From positions 1-64,000 of the forward strand of contig CABVAY010000002.1 in assembly GCA_902496455.1 (NCBI GenBank): a stretch of DNA of 64,000 bases. Reading direction: 5' to 3'. Of the stretch, positions 15,507 to 23,202 are shown piece by piece (the first letter of the stretch is position 1; each line of letters begins with the position of its first letter). A program made the position numbers and the translations under genes. The DNA comes from an uncultured Collinsella sp. GTDB taxonomy: Bacteria > Actinomycetota > Coriobacteriia > Coriobacteriales > Coriobacteriaceae. The notes beneath the pieces are model-generated. The model searched no databases. It was not told the DNA's origin and saw nothing but the letters and a program-made list of their open reading frames with translations.

Positions 15507-15537
15507 GGCCCTTTCCGTTTTGGCGGAAAGGGCCTTT
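15507..15537 (+). terminator. Intercistronic hairpin between binding protein and permease
   Basis: GGCCCTTTCCG / CGGAAAGGGCC stem with a short TTT. Without a full T-run it looks like a partial terminator or mRNA-stabilising stem that sets binding protein above permease. Confidence 0.7.
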
Positions 15538-15602
15538 GCGCTTCTCTTGACGGAGAGCGTTTCCGTCTCGTTTTGCCGGCAACTTCTACGATAGGAGCCA
15601 CC

Positions 15603-16964
15603 TTGTCTCGACTGAACAAAGGGGCCGCGGAGCAGCGTTTTCCACTGCCCTCGATGCTCCAAAAGCTGGCCTGCGTCATAGCCGTGGCGCTCGCGCTGGT
15701 GTGTGCGGGGGCATATGCGCCCACGACCGCTCAGGCGCTTGAGACCGCAAAGATTACCGCCCGACCCAACACCGGTTCGGGCAGCGATGTGGTCGGCGGC
15801 ACCGAGACGCGCATTACCTGGGAAGTTCAGGCCGATGCCGACGAGGAGCTGAGCGGTCTTTCTTTGACGTTTGTCGACGGCACGACGTTTGGTACCGATG
15901 ACACGCGATTGACGATGCTCTCGGGCGAGGACCTCATGGATCGTACGCCCATGAAACCTACGTGCAAGGCTGACGGCCAGACGCTCAAGATTGACTTTGG
16001 TGAGACGGCGCCTGCCGGCGGCTATTTCCGCGTCGAGGTTTACGGCGTGACCTTCCCCGTCGAGGGCGGCGATGAGGCCTTTAGCGGCACCTTCACTTTG
16101 GCCGATGGCTCGACCAAGAAGATCTCCAAGATTCCGTCGGTGGAGATCAAGGGCGTGACGGCCTTCGATAACTTCCTGGCTGACCTTAAAGAGCAACCGT
16201 GGGTCGAGGCGTGGAACTCCAATATGTTCCTGCGCCTGTTCCTGAACCCGGTCATTTTGGTCCAGAGCCTGCCGATCGTCTTCAAGGGCTTCCTCATGTC
16301 GCTTTCGATCGTGCTTGTGGCGTTTCCGCTGGCAATTCCCTTCGGTTTCGCCCTGTCGCTCATGCGCATCTCCAAGTCGCGCATCCTGCGCTGCCTCGCC
16401 GGCATCTACGTGAATATCATTCGCGGTACGCCGGCGTTCCTGCAGATCTATATCGCGTTCTTCGGTCTGCCGTTGGCCGGCGTCAAGGTTGATGACTACG
16501 TGCTCGGCGTCATCGTCATGGCCATGAATTCGTCTGCCTATCTGTGTGAGATCTTCCGCGCCGGTATTCAATCGATCCCCAAGGGACAAAACGAGGCTGC
16601 TCGCTCTCTGGGCATGAATGCCTTCCAGACGCTGCTCTACGTTATGATTCCGCAGACGTTCCGCAATGTTTTGCCTACGCTGACCAGCGAGTTTATCTTG
16701 CTTTACAAGGATACGTCGCTGCTTGCCGCCGTGGGTGTGGTCGAGATCGTCATGAACGCCCGTACCATCGTGGCCACGACGGGCTCCATTACACCGTACG
16801 TGGTTGCCGCCCTGTTCTATCTGGTCATCACCCTGCCGCTCGCTCGCTTGGTGAGCGGTCTTGAGGCGAGGCTTTTGGGCACGACCGAGACCAAGAAGAA
16901 GCGTCCCGCCAAGAGCGCCGGACAGGTTGTCGCGACGCCCGCCGATCACATCGCCGGTCTGTAA
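15603..16964 (+). CDS. Amino-acid ABC permease with extra N-terminal extracytoplasmic domain
   Basis: 453 aa. After a hydrophobic signal/anchor (LACVIAVALALVCAGAYA) there is a soluble beta-rich segment of about 140 residues (TAKITARPNTGSGSDVVGGTETRITW ... FTLADGSTKKISKIPSVEIKG), then a HisM/GlnP-type permease domain from about residue 200 with the EAA-loop signature GIQSIPKGQNEAARSLGMNAFQTLLYVMIPQTFRNVLP. Normal permeases of this class are about 220-240 aa, so the N-terminal module is an addition. The TTG start at 15603 is supported by AGGAG; no ATG fits. The ATPase gene follows after 12 bases. Confidence 0.88.
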   Translation: MSRLNKGAAEQRFPLPSMLQKLACVIAVALALVCAGAYAPTTAQALETAKITARPNTGSGSDVVGGTETRITWEVQADADEELSGLSLTFVDGTTFGTDDTRLTMLSGEDLMDRTPMKPTCKADGQTLKIDFGETAPAGGYFRVEVYGVTFPVEGGDEAFSGTFTLADGSTKKISKIPSVEIKGVTAFDNFLADLKEQPWVEAWNSNMFLRLFLNPVILVQSLPIVFKGFLMSLSIVLVAFPLAIPFGFALSLMRISKSRILRCLAGIYVNIIRGTPAFLQIYIAFFGLPLAGVKVDDYVLGVIVMAMNSSAYLCEIFRAGIQSIPKGQNEAARSLGMNAFQTLLYVMIPQTFRNVLPTLTSEFILLYKDTSLLAAVGVVEIVMNARTIVATTGSITPYVVAALFYLVITLPLARLVSGLEARLLGTTETKKKRPAKSAGQVVATPADHIAGL

Positions 16965-16976
16965 GGAGGTCCTATC

Positions 16977-17729
<753 letters not shown>

Positions 17730-17756
17730 CGGCGCGTCGAAGTTGTCGATATAACA

Positions 17757-17791
17757 AACGGGGACCGGATAGTATCCGGCCCCCGTTTTTG
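17757..17791 (+). terminator. Terminator of the ABC operon
   Basis: AACGGGGACCGGATA / TATCCGGCCCCCGTT stem, then TTTTTG. Confidence 0.9.
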
Positions 17792-17861
17792 TTTGGGCGT
17801 GAACGACTGTTGTTGTGCGGTGCTCGGCTGTCAGCTGCTTTGCGACTTTCTGACGGCTTCG

Positions 17862-18281
17862 TTAGGCCAGCTCTGCTCCCAGGGCCTTGCAGGCCGCCTC
17901 GCCCTCGTCGTCGGGCGCATCGTAGCAGATGACGGAATCGACGACGTTAACGCCCGCCTCGTCGGCGTCCGCCTTCCAGTTGTCCATCCATTCGCCCTCG
18001 GCCCACGAATAAGAGCCAAAGAGGACGACCTTCTTGTCGCCGAGAGTCTCCTTGACCTCATCCCACATGGGCTGGAACTCATCGTATTCAAGCTCCTCGG
18101 AACCCATGGCGGGGCAGCCGAAGGCGAAGGCATCATATTCGGCGGCCTTGTCGGCAGAGAAGTCGGCGCAGGAGATGACCTCTGCCTCGGCGCCGGCACC
18201 GGTTGCGCCCTCGGCAACGAAGTTTGCCATGGCCTCGGTGTTGCCCGTGCCGCTCCAGTAGACGACGGCGATCTTGCTCAT
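17862..18281 (-). CDS. Flavodoxin
   Basis: 139-aa short-chain flavodoxin, an FMN electron carrier. The phosphate-binding loop is VVYWSGTGNTEAMA at the N-terminus, the flavin-contacting loops are FGCPAMGSEELE and FGSYSWAEGEWMDNW. Flavodoxins replace ferredoxin under iron limitation. It is transcribed with, and 46 bases downstream of, a DUF3793 gene, a pairing often seen in gut anaerobes near iron or haem functions. Confidence 0.95.
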   Translation of the reverse strand: MSKIAVVYWSGTGNTEAMANFVAEGATGAGAEAEVISCADFSADKAAEYDAFAFGCPAMGSEELEYDEFQPMWDEVKETLGDKKVVLFGSYSWAEGEWMDNWKADADEAGVNVVDSVICYDAPDDEGEAACKALGAELA

Positions 18282-18327
18282 GTTGAGTCCTTTCAGTTGT
18301 GCGGCAGGTTGCCGCGGCTTCTATGTT

Positions 18328-19032
18328 CTATCGGGTTGCCTGGGCAAGTTGCGCCAAGCTGCAGCCCTGCTGATAGACAAAGGTGAGGTATTGAGTGCAA
18401 GCGCGGTAGGCGTCAAACATTGCAAGCGCTTGCTCGACATTCGTGTAGACCTTCCAAGCTCCAAAGACCTTGTAGTTCTCGCCGCGCTGGACGATAAACT
18501 CGCGCACATCGTCGTAGGGATATCCGAGGAAGTAGCCTATTTCGTGCGGAAACTCGCAGGTGCAGTCGTTGCTGCAGCTAGCTTGCTGGGGTAGTGCGCA
18601 TCGAGTCTGGCTACAGGCGCACTCCGCGACGTTATTGCTCGCGAGCGTGATGCGTGATGCCAAATGCACAAGGCATGTCGAAAGGTCTCTCGTGTCGTAG
18701 CCTTCCGAGGCGAGCGCCGTTTGGGCGCGAGGGTCTGCGAAATAGGTGGTGAGGCTTTTGGCTCGGTACATATACACGAGCGCTCCGCAGGGCCGCCAGA
18801 CCAAAACACTCAGGTGGATACCGAACGGGTCAAGCTCGCGATTGCACTGGGCGATAACGTTGAGCAGGCGTGCTCGGCGTTCTGCGATGGTTTCGGTTGC
18901 GGTCGAGCCGTCCCCGTGGGCGTAGGTGCCTGGATAGGTAAAGAGCGATGCCGGCTTGATGCCCGCGAGCGTGGGAGAGCAGTTGCGCACGACTGCTGCC
19001 TGAAACGTTGGGATGTCTATGGTTCGAGTCAC
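18328..19032 (-). CDS. DUF3793 family protein with cysteine-rich insertion
   Basis: 234 aa of unknown biochemical function. The C-terminal part HEIGYFLGYPYDDVREFIVQRGENYKVFGAWKVYTN is the recognisable DUF3793 core; the N-terminal half has NCSPTLAGIKPASLFTY and LVWRPCGALVYMYR. Unusually, residues about 137-165 hold six cysteines (ECAC...RC...SC..DCTC) just before the core, suggestive of a metal or Fe-S site. GTG start with AAGGAGCG upstream. Forms a transcription unit with flavodoxin and is divergent from a metal-binding HMA protein gene. Confidence 0.8.
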   Translation of the reverse strand: MTRTIDIPTFQAAVVRNCSPTLAGIKPASLFTYPGTYAHGDGSTATETIAERRARLLNVIAQCNRELDPFGIHLSVLVWRPCGALVYMYRAKSLTTYFADPRAQTALASEGYDTRDLSTCLVHLASRITLASNNVAECACSQTRCALPQQASCSNDCTCEFPHEIGYFLGYPYDDVREFIVQRGENYKVFGAWKVYTNVEQALAMFDAYRACTQYLTFVYQQGCSLAQLAQATR

Positions 19033-19159
19033 GGCGCTCCTTACGGATTTAAACTGTTAGCCTAGGAAAACTTATACACGAAAGTAAGCCATGGTCAACA
19101 AAAAAGTTTGAAGAGGGAAACTAATTGACCGAACGGACATGATTTTGGGTTAAGATGGG

Positions 19160-19178
19160 GACACCCCATGGGGGTATC
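19160..19178 (+). promoter_or_regulatory. CsoR-like copper operator
   Basis: GACACCCC-ATG-GGGGTATC, an inverted repeat with 7 of 8 arm positions matching, of the ACCCC/GGGGT type bound by copper sensors of the CsoR family. It follows a plausible -35/-10 pair (TTGACC at 19125, TAAGAT at 19151, 20-base spacer) and lies about 30 bases before the HMA gene start. No csoR gene is in the window. Confidence 0.5.
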
Positions 19179-19208
19179 TAGAAAAGGCTTAGAAAGAAAG
19201 GGAAGCGC

Positions 19209-19592
19209 ATGGAGGACTTGCTCAATCCTGCAAATATCATCGTGCTGGCCGTCATTGCCGTCGGCATGTTTTTTGGGCTGCGTCGCATTGCCGCTTCGAC
19301 ACACGGAAAGAGCTGCTGCAGCGATGGCACGAGCGGTAAGAAGGCCAAGAAGGTAGTGGTTGCGGATACCGATCCGTCCCACTACCCCTATAGCGATGAG
19401 CTGCTCATCGGCGGTATGAGCTGCGACGGGTGCGCTCAGAACGTGGCCAATGCCCTGAATGCGCTGGATGGCGTGTGGGCAACGGTGACGTATGCGGACC
19501 ACACGGCGCGCATCCGTTCTAAAAACCCGATCGACCGCGAGGTACTCGAGGCGGCCGTGAGGGATGCGGGCTACTACGTCATGACGCTGTAA
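19209..19592 (+). CDS. Membrane-tethered heavy-metal-associated (HMA) domain protein
   Basis: 127 aa. A single N-terminal membrane helix (NIIVLAVIAVGMFFGLRRIA) is followed by a Cys/Lys-rich linker (GKSCCSDG...KKAKK) like that of FeoB-associated Cys-rich proteins, then an HMA fold with the metal loop GGMSCDGCAQNV and the end DAGYYVMTL. The CxxC and fold are those of copper chaperones and copper-ATPase N-domains. Upstream is a CsoR-like palindrome, which supports copper rather than iron. GAAAGGGAAG precedes the ATG. No copper ATPase gene is adjacent in this window. Confidence 0.85.
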   Translation: MEDLLNPANIIVLAVIAVGMFFGLRRIAASTHGKSCCSDGTSGKKAKKVVVADTDPSHYPYSDELLIGGMSCDGCAQNVANALNALDGVWATVTYADHTARIRSKNPIDREVLEAAVRDAGYYVMTL

Positions 19593-19618
19593 GCGCCGCC
19601 TTGGATGCATTTTCTTGT

Positions 19619-20044
19619 CTAGGCTCGTCCGCGCAGTTCGATGTCTTGAATGTTATCGAAATCGATGACGATGTCTTTGAGCTTGAGGAGCTTGAAGGCG
19701 GGGAGTACCTCGTCGAGAATGCCCGTGCGGGAGCGATAACCGTACATATCGTAATAGGTGACGCGCACCAGGTCGCCGCGTTTGAGGCCCTTGAGCTTTT
19801 TCGAAAGCTCGAGGGCTTTCTCTTCCGTGAGCTCACATTTTGGTTCGACGGTGATCTCTTGCTTGCGCACGAGTTCGTAGTATCCCGTGAGGGCGGCAAA
19901 GGGCATAAACTGCGCGGCACGGCCGGCGCGGACGGCGCCGTTGGCGGTGAGACTGGGGTCGGCGGATCGGCGTCTTCCCTCGGGGTCCGCTAGACGTTCG
20001 AAAGGCGTCGGTGGCCGTATCGGCCGTTGTTGGGACTTAGGCAC
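19619..20044 (-). CDS. YolD-like protein
   Basis: 141 aa. RAAQFMPFAALTGYYELVRKQEI is the YolD-family hallmark, followed by LKGLKRGDLVRVTYYDMYGYRSRTGIL. YolD proteins accompany Y-family polymerases of the UvrX/ImuB-like group in Firmicutes and are thought to assist them in error-prone repair. It overlaps the end of the polymerase gene by eight bases and starts at a GTG with GGAGG upstream, so it is translationally coupled. Confidence 0.85.
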   Translation of the reverse strand: MPKSQQRPIRPPTPFERLADPEGRRRSADPSLTANGAVRAGRAAQFMPFAALTGYYELVRKQEITVEPKCELTEEKALELSKKLKGLKRGDLVRVTYYDMYGYRSRTGILDEVLPAFKLLKLKDIVIDFDNIQDIELRGRA

Positions 20045-21542
20045 GATGTCCTCCTACCTGATCGTTGCGTTCGCGTGCGGTGGCGCCGGTGGTAAAGCTT
20101 AATCCCTTGACAAGCGCGTTCTTGCCGTACTTGCCCTTCACGGCCAAGACGGCGCGTGCCAGGTCGCGCTCGCGCTCATCGGCCTTAACGTCGCTGAACA
20201 GGTCGATAGTGGCAAATTCTTCGGGCACCAGATTGCCAAAGCCCAGATTGATACGTTTGACCGGTCGCTTGGGGTCGACCGTTTGTGCCCAAAGATCATC
20301 GAAATACCCCATGATCTTCTTAAACGAATTAGTGCTCTCGGGCAGCTTGCGCGAGGCGTTGGAGTGCGCAAAGAGCGCGGCATAGCCACCACGCGGCTTG
20401 CCGCCGTGTTCGCCCACAAAGATGCCGTCAATCGCCTGTGCCTCCCGCACCAAACGTCGGCGTTCGTCATCTCGCTGGACGGGTTTCGGTGCGCGATGCG
20501 CGAGCTCGGGGCCGTCGGTCGCTGCGGGCTCGATGCCCGAAGTGCTCGAGCGCAGATGTCCGCAGCCGTCTATATACTGCGCCGTGCCGCTGGCGTTGAG
20601 CCGGCGTATGTCGGCGTGCTCGCTTGCATAGCCCACAAAGAGCGAGATGCTGTCGCACACCACGTGCTTGTCGATCAAATCCAGCACGGCGGCATCGACC
20701 ATTTCGCGCAAGACGGTGTAGGCCTGCTCGTAGGCATAGCCCTTCGAGAGCACCTGCCCCGTGGTGGTCGAGGCCGCTTGTGGGCGATAAGCTTGGATAT
20801 CGGCGATGGTTGTCGGCTCACGCCCGAAGGCGTGGTCGATAAGATATTCGGCATTGACGCCGAGCTCGTCGTAGAGCAGGTTCTCGTCGAGTGCGGCGAC
20901 GCCCATTAGGTCGTAGACGCCGTATTTCTCGAGACGGGCCGCCACGCCGGGGCCGATGCCCCAGATGTCGGTGATGGGGCGATGGGGCCAGATCTCCTTG
21001 CGAAAGGTCTCGTCGTCGAGTATGCCGATACGGCTGGACACGTGCTTGGCGGTGATATCGAGCGCAACCTTGGCCTGGAATAGGTTGGGGCCGATGCCGA
21101 CCGTCGCCGTGATGCCGGTGCGCGCCAGGACCTCGTCGCGCAACATGCAGGCGAAGCCTTCCGCATCGGTGTGATAGAGGTCCAGATAGGGTGTCACGTC
21201 GATAAAGCACTCGTCAATTGAGTAGACGTGAACGTCTTGCGGACTGACGTATTTCAGGTAGATACCGTAGATCTGCGCCGACACCTCCATGTAGTGCTGC
21301 ATGCGCGGTACGGCCTTGATGTAGTCGATGCCATCGGGGATTTCGAACAGGCGACAGCGATTGTGAATCCCTAGGTCCTTCATGGCCTGCGTGATAGCGA
21401 GACAGATGGTCGTGCGTCCGCGCGATTCGTCGGCAACGACCAGGTTGGTGGTGAGCGGATCGAGCCCACGATCGACGCACTCGACGCTGGCATAAAACGT
21501 CTTGAGGTCGATACAGATGTAGGTGTGCTGCTCGTGCGCCAT
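20037..21542 (-). CDS. Y-family DNA polymerase (UmuC/UvrX type)
   Basis: 501-aa translesion polymerase. Palm residues are visible in YICIDLKTFYASVECVDRG (first metal Asp) and VHVYSIDECFIDVTPY (second Asp and Glu); the helix-hairpin-helix thumb is ITDIWGIGPGVAARLEKYGVYDLMG. The little-finger region is large, with an acidic/Ala-rich stretch around residues 350-400. The ATG at 21542 has GAAAGGG before it; the longer frame would begin inside the SOS operator. Two LexA-like boxes directly upstream indicate SOS induction. Followed by overlapping yolD. Confidence 0.92.
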   Translation of the reverse strand: MAHEQHTYICIDLKTFYASVECVDRGLDPLTTNLVVADESRGRTTICLAITQAMKDLGIHNRCRLFEIPDGIDYIKAVPRMQHYMEVSAQIYGIYLKYVSPQDVHVYSIDECFIDVTPYLDLYHTDAEGFACMLRDEVLARTGITATVGIGPNLFQAKVALDITAKHVSSRIGILDDETFRKEIWPHRPITDIWGIGPGVAARLEKYGVYDLMGVAALDENLLYDELGVNAEYLIDHAFGREPTTIADIQAYRPQAASTTTGQVLSKGYAYEQAYTVLREMVDAAVLDLIDKHVVCDSISLFVGYASEHADIRRLNASGTAQYIDGCGHLRSSTSGIEPAATDGPELAHRAPKPVQRDDERRRLVREAQAIDGIFVGEHGGKPRGGYAALFAHSNASRKLPESTNSFKKIMGYFDDLWAQTVDPKRPVKRINLGFGNLVPEEFATIDLFSDVKADERERDLARAVLAVKGKYGKNALVKGLSFTTGATARERNDQVGGHRA

Positions 21543-21556
21543 CCGTGCCCTTTCAT

Positions 21557-21590
21557 CAAACACATGTTCTTATCGAATACCTGTTCGATA
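21557..21590 (-). promoter_or_regulatory. LexA (SOS) boxes of the polymerase-yolD operon
   Basis: CGAATACCTGTTCG at 21574-21587 (13 of 14 positions fit the Gram-positive box CGAAC-N4-GTTCG when the T for C is allowed), inside a longer perfect dyad 21571-21590, plus a weaker AGAACATGTGTTTG on the minus strand at 21557-21570. Both lie within 50 bases of the start codon. Confidence 0.75.
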
Positions 21591-21712
21591 ATACCCGCTC
21601 GACCGGACACCGTCAAAACCTACCAAAAAGGGACAGGTTTTTTTGGTCGGTTTACCGAGTGCTTACGGTGGGTCGGTAGCCTTAATGTGTTAAATACGCT
21701 GAGGGGGTATGG

Positions 21713-22291
21713 ATGACCATAGATATGGGTGATCTTGCACTTCTGATACTGTTCGTGCTGTGCCTTGCGATCTTTGTTTACCTGCTGATCAAGGTCCTCA
21801 AAGGACGGGCCATAAGAATCGATGAGGTGGGATACTTGCTGCTTGTCGAGAGGCTTCGGTCGCCGGTGTTGACGGCCGCGATGAAAGCCGCCTCGAGTTT
21901 GGCGTCGCTGCCGTTTGTCGTCGGTGTGCTAGCCGCGGCGATGCTGTGGGCGCCCAATTGGGCCCATGTTGTCTGGGCCGCCTTCAATGTCGGTGCTATC
22001 AGCGCAATCGACCAGCTGTTAAAGGTCCTTGTGCGTCGACCTCGTCCACAGGGATTTCGGCTTGTCGAGGCACCGGGGCTGAGCTTCCCCTCGGGCCACT
22101 CGATGGCGGCCATGGCGTTTTATGGCTATGGCATATGGTTGGTGCGGTGTGGCGTGTGTGGCCTTCCGTTCGGCGCCGCCACCGAGGTTGCACTTGCGTG
22201 CGTCATCCTTGCGGTGGGCGTCAGCCGTGTCTATCTGGGCGTGCACTACGTTTCGGACGTGCTGGGCGGGTTTTGCCTGTCTTTTGTCTAG
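21713..22291 (+). CDS. PAP2-family membrane phosphatase, C-terminus cut short
   Basis: 192-aa integral membrane phosphatase of the PAP2/undecaprenyl-pyrophosphatase family. Active-site motifs are complete: KVLVRRPRPQ, SFPSGHSMAA and GVSRVYLGVHYVSDVLGG. Five hydrophobic helices are seen. The frame ends at a TAG right after GGFCLSFV; reading past it in the same frame gives LILFVRLGPWILTV and a TAA, which is what the last helix of the family looks like, so a single base change may have shortened the protein by about 15 residues. Catalysis probably survives. Alternatively it recycles other lipid phosphates. Confidence 0.85.
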   Translation: MTIDMGDLALLILFVLCLAIFVYLLIKVLKGRAIRIDEVGYLLLVERLRSPVLTAAMKAASSLASLPFVVGVLAAAMLWAPNWAHVVWAAFNVGAISAIDQLLKVLVRRPRPQGFRLVEAPGLSFPSGHSMAAMAFYGYGIWLVRCGVCGLPFGAATEVALACVILAVGVSRVYLGVHYVSDVLGGFCLSFV

Positions 22292-22477
22292 CTCATCCTG
22301 TTCGTGCGTCTTGGCCCTTGGATTTTGACCGTCTAATTGTCGCAACTGGACGCCATGTCGGATCGAATCTGATTTTAACGCAGCCCTAAAGAGCGCGAAA
22401 CAGCTCGGAAAAGCTCGCTTCGTAGCATGAGCCTAACGATCGATACCACCATAAAGCACGGAAGGGTTGTGGGGACA

Positions 22478-23002
22478 ATGGTCAACTATGGGTTTGGTAT
22501 GCCGACGCGCTTGGTTGCGGATGGGGATGTGGCTCGCTGGTGCGGACGATTGGTTGCCCACTATGGCGGCACCAAGGCACTGGTCGTGCTGGGAGGCGAC
22601 AAGCACACGCGTGATGAGCTTGTTTCGGCGGCGCTGGGCTCGCTCGATCGCGCCCTGCTCGAACGCATACTCTTTCGTTGCGGCTTGGTCGGGGGCGACG
22701 GGGGAGACGATTTGGTCGATGAGGCCGTAGCCCTGGCCACCGATGAGGGCGTGGACTTTGTCCTGGCGATCGGCGATGCCGATACGGCGAGCTTTGTGCG
22801 CGAACTTGCTCGTCGCATGGCCGTGCTCGATGCCGGCGAGGACGGCTTTGTTCCCTACGGATGTATCGTCTCCGAGGGAAAAGTGCCCGCCGTTGTGGGT
22901 GCCGGCGAGGTTCCCGTTTTTGCCATTATCGCACCCGAGCTGTTGGAGGGCATCGGCTCTCCCTTGCGCGAGCTGCTCGGCAGCGTATGCGCCGCGGCAT
23001 AA
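22478..23002 (+). CDS. Truncated iron-type alcohol dehydrogenase-like protein (N-terminal domain only)
   Basis: 174 aa. MVNYGFGMPTRLVADGDVARWCGRLVAHYGGTKALVVLGG matches the start of BdhA/YqhD-type iron alcohol dehydrogenases, and the acidic, Val-rich middle continues the nucleotide-binding fold (FVLAIGDADTASF). It ends where the metal-binding helical domain with its Asp and three His ligands should begin, less than half the usual 380 aa. The start is uncertain (ATG at 22478 or GTG at 22469). It is followed by a terminator, so it appears to be a stable short gene rather than a broken long one; I see no continuation downstream in any frame. Confidence 0.6.
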   Translation: MVNYGFGMPTRLVADGDVARWCGRLVAHYGGTKALVVLGGDKHTRDELVSAALGSLDRALLERILFRCGLVGGDGGDDLVDEAVALATDEGVDFVLAIGDADTASFVRELARRMAVLDAGEDGFVPYGCIVSEGKVPAVVGAGEVPVFAIIAPELLEGIGSPLRELLGSVCAAA

Positions 23003-23016
23003 TGGCCCGCCAGGAA

Positions 23017-23077
23017 GGGACAGGTAAAATATGACAGGTAAAGCGTTTGACCTGCCAAAATCAACCTGCCCTTTTTT
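23017..23077 (+). terminator. Terminator before pgi
   Basis: Nested inverted repeats GGGACAGGT...ACCTGCCC with an inner GGTAAA/TTTGACC stem, then TTTTTTGG. Ends the truncated dehydrogenase transcript. Confidence 0.75.
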
Positions 23078-23202
23078 GGCCGGTCGCCGTTCGGGGGCCG
23101 ATTGGCAACGCTCGCTGATTATAGTCTTGACCTGCGCTAGAATAGTGGCATCTGAATGTCCGGGCGCATGGAGGCGTGCGCCCGTATGCTGAGGAGGACT
23201 CT

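Noticed and set aside
19010..19032. GGTTCGAGTC resembling a tRNA T-arm
   Set aside because: It encodes the start of the DUF3793 protein and no acceptor or anticodon stem is near. I found no tRNA or rRNA in the window.
19050..19075. DtxR/IdeR-like box (TTAGCCTA core) between DUF3793 and HMA genes
   Set aside because: Only about 11 of 19 consensus positions match; too weak to list as a site.
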